Positions 55,042 to 63,041 of a stretch of DNA of 64,000 nt are shown here, in pieces (position 1 is the first letter of the stretch; each line of letters opens with the position of its first letter). Under the pieces are notes generated by a model. It made no database searches and was not told the DNA's origin. It was given only the letters and a program-made list of their open reading frames with translations. This DNA comes from Flavobacterium ginsenosidimutans (lineage in GTDB: Bacteria; Bacteroidota; Bacteroidia; Flavobacteriales; Flavobacteriaceae). The position numbers were made by a program, and so were the translations under genes. The DNA is taken from positions 1 to 64,000 of the forward strand of contig NZ_QJRJ01000070.1 of assembly GCF_003254625.1 (NCBI RefSeq), written 5' to 3'.

Positions 55042-56493
55042 TTAGAATGCAATTGTTGCTTCGAATACTAAACCATTAAATTTACCACCATAAAAGTTGT
55101 TTAGATTTCCAGTTGCCGGATCTCCTGTAAATTGTGAGTAATTTTTATAGTTTTGATTAACGTAGTTTAATTTAGCTAAAATGTTTTTAGTCATAAACCA
55201 GCCAGCACTTGCTTCAAATTTATCTACAGTAACCTCTTTAGCATCAGCATTAGATAATTTCCCAGATACAGTATTGTATTTTCCTCCGATATAGAATTGT
55301 TCTGTTTTTCCAAATCTGTAAATAAGCTCTGAAGCATATTGATTAGCTGTACGTTTGTCATCAGTTCCAGCTTTGTCTCCTCCTGAAGCTAATTCGATAG
55401 TTCCGAAGAATTCAAGTCCTTTATATTTTACAAAAGGGTTAATCATGTACGTAGTAGCCCAATTTTTGAAATTAGGGTTGAACGTTGCCTCTGGCGTAGA
55501 TGTTTTACTGAAACTAGTAGCAACATCAGTAGTATTTGTAGAAATAACGTTGCCATCAGTATCGGTCTTCGTAATAGTATTTTTGTAAGCGTTATTATTC
55601 AATATACCCCAATAACCAAATCCTGATCTATTAGCAGAATAGATGTTTGCGTTGCCAAGATTTGCATTATGATAATAAGAACCAGTTAATCTTATTCTTA
55701 AATCGTCATTAAGCTGTTTATCATAACCAAATTTAGCTAAGATTGAAGGGCTATGTGTTGTGTTAGTGTTTGGTCCAGTAGTATAAAAAACTTCTTCATT
55801 ACTTTGATTTAAATTACCATTTGTAACACCTAACATGCTTACCCATCCACTTCTGTTGTAGTAAACCTCCATACCCATTTCTGTAGTGAAAGAATACATG
55901 ATGTTGTTTCCAACAAATGCATTTCTGATTGTATTACCATTATCAGAACCTCTAAAGTGAGCATCACCAAAATTGTTCTCCATTTGCCCAATTTTAATTG
56001 TAGCATATTTCATTACATCAGCCAAGAAGTCTTTTTTGATGAAGTCTAACTTGTCAATTTGTAAGTATCCACCTTTTACATAAGAATCATTGTGGTGTCT
56101 TGAAGCTAAATAAATATCTAGATTTACTCTTACTCCATCAAACAATTGAGCACCAATATACATATCAGCAGCAGGAAGCGTAAAATTATTCTCAGTATTC
56201 ATTAAGCGATATCCTGAAATTGTTCTAGTGGTAGTTCCAGTAGCTGTAGTGGTTGTAGTTGTAATGTTAGCAGGTTGATCGTTGAATGAATTTGTTGCTT
56301 GGAAATCCATGTTGAAAGCAGCACCAAGATCAATACTAAGACCTTTAAATTCTCTATTGTCTTTTTGTACGTCGAAAACGTTGATACCGTCTTTTCCTCT
56401 AGAGATTTGGTTTTGCATGTTTCCAAAGCTTACTTGTGCATTTACAGCAAACGTACTTATTACTGTAATAAATAGGATATAAATCTTCTTCAT
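55042..56493 (-). CDS. Outer-membrane porin-like beta-barrel protein
   Basis: 483 residues. Signal peptide (MKKIYILFITVISTFAVNAQ), then many short amphipathic strands with aromatic ends (FDGVRVNLDIYLASRH, YATIKIGQMENNFGDAHFRG, MEVYYNRSGWVSMLGV, LRIRLTGSYYHNANLG, LEFFGTIELASGGDK). It ends in Phe (VFEATIAF), the usual OMP C-terminus. The MENNFGDAHFRGSDNG section resembles the constriction region of phosphate/anion-type porins. It is sandwiched between YceI-like genes, with gaps of 5 and 10 bases. Substrate unknown. The operon should be under the FNR-like site upstream of the YceI gene. Confidence 0.82.
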   Translation of the reverse strand: MKKIYILFITVISTFAVNAQVSFGNMQNQISRGKDGINVFDVQKDNREFKGLSIDLGAAFNMDFQATNSFNDQPANITTTTTTATGTTTRTISGYRLMNTENNFTLPAADMYIGAQLFDGVRVNLDIYLASRHHNDSYVKGGYLQIDKLDFIKKDFLADVMKYATIKIGQMENNFGDAHFRGSDNGNTIRNAFVGNNIMYSFTTEMGMEVYYNRSGWVSMLGVTNGNLNQSNEEVFYTTGPNTNTTHSPSILAKFGYDKQLNDDLRIRLTGSYYHNANLGNANIYSANRSGFGYWGILNNNAYKNTITKTDTDGNVISTNTTDVATSFSKTSTPEATFNPNFKNWATTYMINPFVKYKGLEFFGTIELASGGDKAGTDDKRTANQYASELIYRFGKTEQFYIGGKYNTVSGKLSNADAKEVTVDKFEASAGWFMTKNILAKLNYVNQNYKNYSQFTGDPATGNLNNFYGGKFNGLVFEATIAF

Positions 56494-56498
56494 GGCGG

Positions 56499-57068
56499 TT
56501 ATAAATTAAAGTTTAAATTAAATTTTAGGGTTAGGTCTTGACCTGTTTTAATTGTGCCAAGCATTGCAGTTGGCGATTTCATTCCAAATTCTGTAAAAGT
56601 GATTTTATTAGATCCTTGCAGATTTAAACCATCTTTTGTAACAGTTGTTTTTGCAGTTGTTTTGTATACTTTGCTAACTCCTGCAATAGTGTAAGTTCCA
56701 GTTAACTCCCAAGTAGTTTCGTTTACTTTTTCGGCAGATTTTAGAACGTATTTAATGTTTTTATTTTTATCTGTCTTTAAAGTCTCATAAGCTACTTTAT
56801 CCATGCTTTTTTTCTCGCTTTTTATGGTTTCTGCTGGAAGGGTTATTGTCAATGCATCGATATCAGTTAATTTTCCGTTAGCAAGATTTAGTGATGCAGT
56901 TCCAGTTCCTGAAGCCGATTTCATTTCCCAATCGTGAAGTGTTGAAGTTCCCGCAACAGAGAAAGTAGATTTGCTGTCTAAATTGTATGATTTTTGTGCA
57001 GTAACAATTGTTGTAATTCCGAAGAAAGCGGTTACGAATGCTAAAAATTTTATTGTACTTGTTTTCAT
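56499..57068 (-). CDS. Periplasmic YceI family protein, operon leader
   Basis: 189 residues from the ATG at 57068 (a second ATG 9 bases upstream is possible). Signal peptide (MKTSTIKFLAFVTAFFGITTIVTAQ), then a YceI domain with YNLDSKSTFSVAGTSTLHDWEMKS, ANGKLTDIDALTITLPAETIKSEKKSMDKVAYETLKTDKNKNIKYVLKSA and FTEFGMKSPTAMLGTIKTGQDLTLKFNLNF. It is first in a run with the porin-like gene (5-base gap) and another YceI-like gene. It is about 60% similar by eye to the next YceI gene upstream, a probable duplicate. Its promoter carries the TGATAAAAATCA palindrome at the class II position. Confidence 0.92.
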   Translation of the reverse strand: MKTSTIKFLAFVTAFFGITTIVTAQKSYNLDSKSTFSVAGTSTLHDWEMKSASGTGTASLNLANGKLTDIDALTITLPAETIKSEKKSMDKVAYETLKTDKNKNIKYVLKSAEKVNETTWELTGTYTIAGVSKVYKTTAKTTVTKDGLNLQGSNKITFTEFGMKSPTAMLGTIKTGQDLTLKFNLNFNL

Positions 57069-57152
57069 TTTTGTCATGTTTTTATTATAAAAAATAAGTT
57101 AATAAGTCGGCCAGTTTCTATTTAGTACTAAGAATGTTGTTTTAACTTGTAT

Positions 57153-57196
57153 CAAAGATCCTTCTATAAATCAGTGAAATACATGATAAAAATCAT
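57153..57196 (-). promoter_or_regulatory. FNR-like site and -7 box upstream of the YceI-porin operon
   Basis: TGAT-AAAA-ATCA at 57184-57195 (within ATGATAAAAATCAT), a Crp/Fnr-type palindrome. It is centred 33 bp upstream of the -7-like GATCTTTG (57153-57160, minus strand). No -33 TTG. The second YceI promoter near 58.0 kb has the same spacing, and both sites are followed by TAAA-TTTATTAAAT. Confidence 0.7.
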
Positions 57197-57373
57197 TGTT
57201 AAAATTTTATTAAATAAGTATTTAATAACTACAACGTTTTCATTTTCTGTAAAATCGATCACTAAAGCAAAAACGGGTATTGAATTTTGTTAAGTTGTCA
57301 ATTTTTAACATTTAGTTAGAGGAAATAAAAACTTAAAAAGGGTATTTATTTTAACATTAGAAATTGATTTTCT

Positions 57374-57934
57374 TTAGCTTAAAATAATATTGAATATCAC
57401 AGTCAAATCTTTTCCAGCTTTAACAACTCCTAGTGCAGCCTTTGGTGGAGTCATTTCAAAATCGCCAAAAGTAATTTGGTTAGAACCTTGCAGTGTGATT
57501 GTTCCTTTATTAGTAGTTACTTTTACCTGAGTTTGGTATTCTTTACTTACCCCTGCAATAGTGTAAACTCCAGTTAGATTCCAAGTTGATTCATCTATTT
57601 TTTCAGCAGATTTCAAAACATATTCAATGTTTTTATGCGTATCAGTATCCAAAGCTTCATAAGCCACCTTATCCATGCTTTCTTTGTAGCTTTTTAAACT
57701 TTCTGCTAATATTGAAATAGACAAACTATGTATGCCAGCCAGTTTAGAATCTTTAACTGTTAGATTTGCAGTTCCTGTTCCTTCTGTAGATTTCATTACC
57801 CAGTCATGCACAGTAGAAGTTCCTGCAACTTCGAAAGTAGAATTTGTATTTACGGTATAATTTCTTTGTGCATTTGCCTCTAATGAAAGTGTTGTAAAAA
57901 TCACTGTCAGTAAAATTGATTGAATTGTTTTCAT
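57374..57934 (-). CDS. Periplasmic YceI family protein
   Basis: 186 residues from the ATG at 57934. Signal peptide (MKTIQSILLTVIFTTLSLEANAQ), then YTVNTNSTFEVAGTSTVHDWVMKSTEGTGTA, SLKSYKESMDKVAYEALDTDTHKNIEYVLKSA and FGDFEMTPPKAALGVVKAGKDLTVIFN. The domain is complete. It is a close paralogue of the YceI gene 305 bases downstream. Between them lies a separate promoter with its own FNR-like site, so both copies should be under the same control. The lipid ligand is unknown. Confidence 0.92.
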   Translation of the reverse strand: MKTIQSILLTVIFTTLSLEANAQRNYTVNTNSTFEVAGTSTVHDWVMKSTEGTGTANLTVKDSKLAGIHSLSISILAESLKSYKESMDKVAYEALDTDTHKNIEYVLKSAEKIDESTWNLTGVYTIAGVSKEYQTQVKVTTNKGTITLQGSNQITFGDFEMTPPKAALGVVKAGKDLTVIFNIILS

Positions 57935-58024
57935 TTTGATAAAGTATAGGTTAATCATTTAAATAAGGAAGTTTCAAATTCTGTTAGTGGTTAAAGAATT
58001 AGCAGTTATCCTTATTTCTTAGAC

Positions 58025-58068
58025 CAAAATTATCGCGCGCGCGAAGAAAACGAAATGATAAAAATCAT
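58025..58068 (-). promoter_or_regulatory. FNR-like site and promoter of the distal YceI gene
   Basis: -7 box TAATTTTG (58025-58032) and TGAT-AAAA-ATCA at 58056-58067, centred 33 bp upstream of the -7 centre. No -33 TTG. The spacer contains a 12-base CG-alternating palindrome (TCGCGCGCGCGA, 58033-58044) that is very unusual in this AT-rich DNA. Confidence 0.75.
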
Positions 58069-58270
58069 GGCTAAAGTTTTATTAAATTGTTATAGTAAAG
58101 GGTGCGAATCCTTATTAGTGCTAGGGTTTTTGCTTTTGTAGAGTAAAAAACAAAACATAAGTAATTGCTTATTAGTTTGTTGTGTTTTTTAAGCGAAAGA
58201 GGAAGTATCGTTTTTTCGATCCAATTTTTATTAGAGAAATAAAGAAAAAAAGGATGGAAAACGCTTTAAG

Positions 58271-58303
58271 TTGTAGAAAATACTGGAAATAAAATTAACT
58301 TTG
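58271..58303 (+). promoter_or_regulatory. rlmN promoter
   Basis: TTG (58271-58273), 22 bases, then TAACTTTG (58296-58303), which ends only 4 bases before the first ATG (58308). The transcript should be leaderless or nearly so. Confidence 0.7.
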
Positions 58304-58307
58304 CAGC

Positions 58308-59354
58308 ATGCAAATGGAGAAAAAAGACATACGCGCCTTATCAAAAGACCAGCTTCGCGATTTTTTTGTTGAAAATGGAGATAAAGCTTTCCGCGGAAAT
58401 CAGGTTTATGAATGGTTATGGAGTAAAGGAGCTCACAGTTTTGAGGATATGACAAATGTGGCAAAAGCTACAAGATCAATGCTTGAAAACAACTTTGTAA
58501 TCAATCATATTAAGGTTGATACAATGCAGAGAAGTAGTGACGGAACAGTTAAAAATGCGGTTAGACTTCACGACGGACTTGTGGTAGAATCTGTTTTAAT
58601 TCCGACAGAAACTAGAACTACTGCTTGTGTTTCTAGTCAAGTTGGGTGTAGTTTAGATTGTAATTTCTGCGCAACAGCGAGGTTAAAAAGAATGCGAAAT
58701 CTAGAACCAGGCGAAATTTACGATCAAGTTCTAGCTATTGATAAAGAAAGCCGTTTATACTATAATCATCCGCTTTCGAATATTGTTTTCATGGGAATGG
58801 GAGAACCTTTAATGAATTATAATAATGTCATTAAAGCAATCGACATGATTACTTCTGAAGAAGGTTTAGGAATGTCTCCAAAACGAATTATGGTTTCTAC
58901 TTCGGGAATTCCGAAAATGATCAAAAAAATGGCAGACGACGATGTTAAGTTTAAACTAGCAGTTTCTTTGCATTCAGCAATAGACGAAACTCGCGCTCGC
59001 ATTATGCCATTCAGTAAAAACTTCCCTTTAAAAGATTTGAGAGAAGCATTAGAATATTGGTACAGAAAAACCAAAAGTAAAATATCTTACGAATATGTGG
59101 TTTGGAAAGGAATTAACGATGATAAAGCTTCAGTTGATGCATTGGTGAAATTTTGTAAATATGTTCCATGCAAAGTCAATTTAATTGAATATAACCCAAT
59201 TGATGATGGAGAATTCCAGCAAGCTTCAGAAGAATCGATTATGGCTTACATAAAAGCACTAGAAAATATTGGAGTCGTAGTAAAAGTGAGAAGAAGTCGA
59301 GGAAAAGACATTGACGCCGCCTGCGGACAATTAGCCAATAAAGAAGCAGAATAA
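58308..59354 (+). CDS. rlmN: 23S rRNA (adenine-2503-C2)-methyltransferase RlmN
   Basis: 348 residues. A radical-SAM enzyme that methylates A2503 in 23S rRNA and A37 in some tRNAs. Seen: KKDIRALSKDQLRDFF, KAFRGNQVYEWLWSKG, the cluster motif CSLDCNFCATA (C-x3-C-x2-C), FMGMGEPLMNYNNV, SLHSAIDETR and the catalytic Cys in the C-terminal DAACGQL. Two ATGs lie at 58308 and 58314. The -7 box is at 58296-58303, so the start of transcription is at or just before the first ATG. Confidence 0.96.
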   Translation: MQMEKKDIRALSKDQLRDFFVENGDKAFRGNQVYEWLWSKGAHSFEDMTNVAKATRSMLENNFVINHIKVDTMQRSSDGTVKNAVRLHDGLVVESVLIPTETRTTACVSSQVGCSLDCNFCATARLKRMRNLEPGEIYDQVLAIDKESRLYYNHPLSNIVFMGMGEPLMNYNNVIKAIDMITSEEGLGMSPKRIMVSTSGIPKMIKKMADDDVKFKLAVSLHSAIDETRARIMPFSKNFPLKDLREALEYWYRKTKSKISYEYVVWKGINDDKASVDALVKFCKYVPCKVNLIEYNPIDDGEFQQASEESIMAYIKALENIGVVVKVRRSRGKDIDAACGQLANKEAE

Positions 59355-59367
59355 TATTTGCTAAAAA

Positions 59368-59440
59368 ATACTCCGCTAGGAGTATATGATCGGTAGAAAA
59401 AAAATATTGACTATGATTATGTCCCATCGGGACATTTGAT
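59368..59440. repeat. Short palindromes after rlmN
   Basis: TACTCCGCTAGGAGTA (59370-59385) and ATGTCCCATCGGGACAT (59420-59436) are two small hairpins in the rlmN-lipoprotein gap. They may end the rlmN transcript. The second type is familiar in Flavobacterium intergenic DNA. Confidence 0.5.
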
Positions 59441-59459
59441 AGGTTTTAGACAATAAAAA

Positions 59460-59510
59460 AGCATTAAAAACGAGAAAATAATTCTTGTTCTTAATGCTTC
59501 TTTTTTTGGG
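59460..59510 (-). terminator. Terminator of the lipoprotein gene
   Basis: AAGCATTAA... pairs with ...TTAATGCTT on either side of a region with AACGAGAA/TTCTTGTT pairing (about 59460-59500). On the minus strand it is followed by T6. Confidence 0.75.
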
Positions 59511-59521
59511 CAAAAAGGATG

Positions 59522-60382
59522 CTATTTTTTCAAATCTACTTCTTCTGTAACTCCGTCTTTTGTTACTGTTGCAATCGTATCGCATTCTCCGTTTCCATAA
59601 TCAATAGTTGCAGTCGCACCATTTTTAGTTATAGAAACAATACCTTTTACCGCAAAACATTTTCTGCATTCTGCATTAAATTCTAAAGGTGTTGTAATTT
59701 CTGCTGAGAAAGTATCTCCGTTAGGGAAAGTTGTAGAACCGCTTCCTGTAACAACAAATACATTATCATCCCAATCGTACCAAGTATCATAGCCAGAAGT
59801 CATTTCTTTTACCAAAGTTCCTTTTCTGGTATAAACACCGCCATCATCAAAAGTAATCGTTAAATCTATCGAAGCTGTCGAAACAGGGTGAGGTGTTACC
59901 AATAAATCAGTTTCTTTAATAGTTCTTACAATACTTTTACTTCCCTGAAGTTTTTTCCCATTATGATAAAATCCTTCAAAAGTGTAGCTTATAGTTTGTG
60001 TAGAAGTGCTAAAATCGTTTGAAAAAGAAATAACCATTTTTCCTTTTACTGTATTTCCGTTATTTAGAGTACAGCCTTCAACGCCAAAATCTACTGTTTT
60101 TGTCCAAGTATTATTAGTTAAAACCTTAGTAATTGTGGCACAGCTAGGAAGGTAATTTTTTATAGGTCCGCCTGGTTTTGCATTTACATTAATCTGAGAG
60201 CTAAATTGATCCTCGGCAATATTAGTAACATCTTCTACAGAAGCATCGATTTTAGAGTTGGTTATAATCTCTTCGTTTGTAATCTCTGTTCCAGATCCAT
60301 CATTTGTTTTTTCATCAGAATTACAGCTGACAAAAAAAGACATAGTAATACAAGTGCTAAGTAATAAAAATTTTGTTTTCAT
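59522..60382 (-). CDS. Lipoprotein of unknown function
   Basis: 286 residues. Signal MKTKFLLLSTCITMSFFVSC is a lipoprotein leader (Cys20). A Thr/Asn-rich linker of about 45 residues follows, then a beta-rich domain with CATITKVLTNNTWTKTVDFGVEGCTLNNGNTVKGKMVISFS, TQTISYTFEGFYHNGKKLQGSK, and CRKCFAVKGIVSITKNGATATIDYGNGECDT. Repeated DFGxExC and DYGxGxC motifs with paired cysteines suggest disulfides. No known family is assigned with certainty. It is in the outer membrane or periplasm and monocistronic. The frame and leader make it a real gene. Confidence 0.75.
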   Translation of the reverse strand: MKTKFLLLSTCITMSFFVSCNSDEKTNDGSGTEITNEEIITNSKIDASVEDVTNIAEDQFSSQINVNAKPGGPIKNYLPSCATITKVLTNNTWTKTVDFGVEGCTLNNGNTVKGKMVISFSNDFSTSTQTISYTFEGFYHNGKKLQGSKSIVRTIKETDLLVTPHPVSTASIDLTITFDDGGVYTRKGTLVKEMTSGYDTWYDWDDNVFVVTGSGSTTFPNGDTFSAEITTPLEFNAECRKCFAVKGIVSITKNGATATIDYGNGECDTIATVTKDGVTEEVDLKK

Positions 60383-60529
60383 AAATAAATAGTTTTGGGT
60401 TCTTCTTTTTTAATTAATGAATTCAAATCAGTATTAGTTAGAGCTATTTTTGGTAGTTGTTTTTAGATTAAGGCATAATTTTTTTTAAATCCTGCCTTAA
60501 AATACACAACGTATTTTTATTAAAAATAG

Positions 60530-60537
60530 TATATTTG
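60530..60537 (+). promoter_or_regulatory. -7 element of the polyprenyl synthase gene
   Basis: TATATTTG, ending 8 bases before the ATG at 60546. The transcript should begin almost at the start codon. No -33 TTG is clear. Confidence 0.6.
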
Positions 60538-60545
60538 AAGTCTAA

Positions 60546-61523
60546 ATGAATATTACGTCTCAAATAAAACAGCCTATTTTTACCGAGATGGAACTTTTCG
60601 AAAAAAAGTTCCATGAGTCGATGACTTCGAAGGTTGCGTTACTAAACCGAATCACTTATTATATCGTAAACCGCAAGGGAAAACAAATGCGTCCGATGTT
60701 TGTTTTTCTTACTGCAAAAATGGTTTCTGGAGGCACTGTAAACGAAAGAACCTACCGCGGAGCTTCGGTAATTGAGTTAATTCACACCGCAACTTTGGTA
60801 CACGATGATGTGGTTGACGATAGTAATCGCCGTCGCGGATTTTTCTCTATCAATGCACTTTGGAAAAACAAAATTGCTGTTTTAGTTGGAGATTATTTAT
60901 TGTCGAAAGGTCTGTTGCTTTCTATTGATAATGGCGATTTCGACTTATTGAGAATCATTTCTGTAGCTGTTCGCGAAATGAGCGAAGGAGAATTGCTTCA
61001 AATCGAAAAAGCAAGAAGACTTGATATTACCGAAGACGTTTATTACGAAATCATCAGAAAGAAAACCGCAACACTTATTGCTGCTTGTTGTGCGCTTGGC
61101 GCGAAAGCCGTAATCGAAGATGATATTCAGGTAGAAAACATGCGCAAATTCGGCGAATTGATTGGAATGGCATTTCAAATTAAAGACGATTTATTCGATT
61201 ACAGTGAAGAAGCCATTGGAAAACCAACAGGAATAGATATTAAGGAGCAAAAAATGACTTTGCCTTTAATTCACGTTTTAAATACTTGTACTCCGCAAGA
61301 AAAAAAGTGGCTGATAAACTCCATCAAAAACCACAATAAAGATAAAAAACGCGTAAAAGAAGTTATTGCCTTTGTAAAAGATAATAATGGTTTGGCATAC
61401 GCCGAAAACAAAATGGTCGAATTCCAGCAAGAAGCACTTGCATTACTTCAAAACTTTGACGATTCTGAGTATAAAGACGCTTTGACTTTGATGGTGAATT
61501 ATGTTATTGAGAGAAAGAAATAG
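60546..61523 (+). CDS. Polyprenyl diphosphate synthase
   Basis: 325 residues, trans-prenyl chain elongation type. The first aspartate-rich motif is VHDDVVDDSNRRRG (FARM, DDVVD) and the second is IKDDLFDYS (SARM, DDLFD). KGKQMRPMFVFL contributes the IPP-binding Arg. The product is probably a long-chain diphosphate for menaquinone or undecaprenyl lipids. The length of the product cannot be read from the sequence. The start follows a -7 box by 8 bases. Confidence 0.93.
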   Translation: MNITSQIKQPIFTEMELFEKKFHESMTSKVALLNRITYYIVNRKGKQMRPMFVFLTAKMVSGGTVNERTYRGASVIELIHTATLVHDDVVDDSNRRRGFFSINALWKNKIAVLVGDYLLSKGLLLSIDNGDFDLLRIISVAVREMSEGELLQIEKARRLDITEDVYYEIIRKKTATLIAACCALGAKAVIEDDIQVENMRKFGELIGMAFQIKDDLFDYSEEAIGKPTGIDIKEQKMTLPLIHVLNTCTPQEKKWLINSIKNHNKDKKRVKEVIAFVKDNNGLAYAENKMVEFQQEALALLQNFDDSEYKDALTLMVNYVIERKK

Positions 61524-61574
61524 TTTTTAATTTGTCTTAAAAATAAAGCATTTTTTGATAAAGTATATTTCGAT

Positions 61575-62255
61575 TTAATGTATTATCTCCCAATAAGGTT
61601 CAAACTTTAAATCATTAAAAGGTATGTCGTGTATATTTTCTGTTTTATACATTCCGTAACTAATTGTGTCTTGAATAGAGTTTATAAATTGCCAAGTTTC
61701 AGTTTCGTCATGTTTACCTTTTCCCCATGAGCGAATGTTAAAAACGGTTCTTTTGGCATTTATTTTTTTAGACAAAGACTGAATGATTTCAGTACAATTT
61801 AGGTCTAAATCTGTTGCAATGGCAATTATAATTAAGAAACTAAAACCTCTATTTTGACTGTTAGATTCATTAGTTAGAGGAGATTCATTAGAAATTGAAA
61901 TATAAATATCTGGAGAATTATCTATTTTTTCACAAATGGTCCAAGTTGGTGTCCAAGATGCAAAATGGGTAAATTTTCTGTCGTCATTTGTTTTAAGAAC
62001 CCATTTTTCATGCGATTTATCATTCCATGCCAATTTTCCTAATTTTTCGGCTGAGAAATATTGATCTTCTTTATTTTTCTTCGAATATTCTAATACCCTT
62101 AGAGCAGTTTTATCAAAGTAAGTTGAAAAATTTAAAATTTGTTTAAATGAGGGTTCGTAGATATTTTTCCATTGTTCCTCTTTCCAAGGCTCATTATTTT
62201 CATTCCCATTACCAAAAACAAGGTAAAATTGAAAATTTCTTTCGCTAAAGCTCAT
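61575..62255 (-). CDS. Protein of unknown function
   Basis: 226 residues, soluble, no signal peptide. It is rich in Trp and Asn (PWKEEQWKNIY, WTPTWTICEKIDNSPDIYISISNES). A central hydrophobic stretch (GFSFLIIIAIATDLDLNC) looks like a buried strand/helix rather than a membrane segment. The C-terminal SYGMYKTENIHDIPFNDLKFEPYWEII has a pattern seen in small immunity or effector-associated proteins, but no family is recognised. It sits between the polyprenyl synthase gene and the sigma factor gene, convergent with the former. Function not assigned. Confidence 0.6.
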   Translation of the reverse strand: MSFSERNFQFYLVFGNGNENNEPWKEEQWKNIYEPSFKQILNFSTYFDKTALRVLEYSKKNKEDQYFSAEKLGKLAWNDKSHEKWVLKTNDDRKFTHFASWTPTWTICEKIDNSPDIYISISNESPLTNESNSQNRGFSFLIIIAIATDLDLNCTEIIQSLSKKINAKRTVFNIRSWGKGKHDETETWQFINSIQDTISYGMYKTENIHDIPFNDLKFEPYWEIIH

Positions 62256-62480
62256 CTATTATTTTTGTAGGATATTTTTCTTATAAAAATATAAAAATAT
62301 TTCTTTTAGCGAAAAACATTTCTTCTTTATTTTAATGCTTCAGCCTAAGTTATACTTAAGTTTACAGTGCATAAGAAAAAATTAATCTTATTTTTTTCAC
62401 CCCTATGCAACCATTTCAAATCGACAATCGTCTATGCTAATAGAAGTCTGTTTCTAAAACCAAAACCGAAAAGCTTATTA

Positions 62481-63041
62481 ATGAAAATTATTCATTTACA
62501 TCAAGAAGAAACCAAAATCATAAAGCTGGCTGCCGAGAACAATCGTCAGGCACAGCAGCAGATTTATAGTAAGTTTTCTTCAAAAATGTTAAGTGTATGT
62601 CGTCAATATATAAAGGACATTCAATTGGCAGAAGATGTAATGATAACGGCTTTCATGAAAGTGTTTACCAATTTAAGCAAGTTTGAACACAAAGGAAGTT
62701 TTGAAGGCTGGATCCGCCGAATTATGGTTAACGAATGTATTTCGTATTTAAGAGTTCAGAAAAAAGTGAAATTTGCCGAAGATGAATTTTTTGTAGAAGA
62801 AAGCTTCAATGAAATCGACAGCCAATTTACCGTAGAACAGATTCAGTTTTTAATTGATGCTTTGCCTGACGGCTATAAAATGGTTTTCAATTTATACGCA
62901 ATTGAAGGTTACAAACACAATGAAATTGCCAAGATGTTAGGAATTAATGAAGGAACATCGAAATCACAATTATCGCACGCTAGAAAAATGTTGCAAACAC
63001 AAATTACTATTTTAAAAAAACAAGATAATGGAACCGAATAA
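62481..63041 (+). CDS. ECF-type RNA polymerase sigma factor
   Basis: 186 residues from the ATG at 62481. Region 2: QQQIYSKFSSKMLSVCRQYIKDIQLAEDVMITAFMKVFTNLSKF, then SFEGWIRRIMVNECISYLR. Region 4: FNLYAIEGYKHNEIAKMLGINEGTSKSQLSHARKML. No region 3, so ECF-like. A non-ATG start at 62367 would add 38 basic, non-conserved residues and is rejected. It overlaps the next gene by 14 bases, the usual arrangement of a sigma factor and its anti-sigma partner. The signal it responds to is unknown. Confidence 0.9.
   Translation: MKIIHLHQEETKIIKLAAENNRQAQQQIYSKFSSKMLSVCRQYIKDIQLAEDVMITAFMKVFTNLSKFEHKGSFEGWIRRIMVNECISYLRVQKKVKFAEDEFFVEESFNEIDSQFTVEQIQFLIDALPDGYKMVFNLYAIEGYKHNEIAKMLGINEGTSKSQLSHARKMLQTQITILKKQDNGTE

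Noticed and set aside
62367..62480. Non-ATG extended start for the sigma factor
   Set aside because: The extra 38 residues are basic and have no counterpart in ECF factors, which begin just before region 2.
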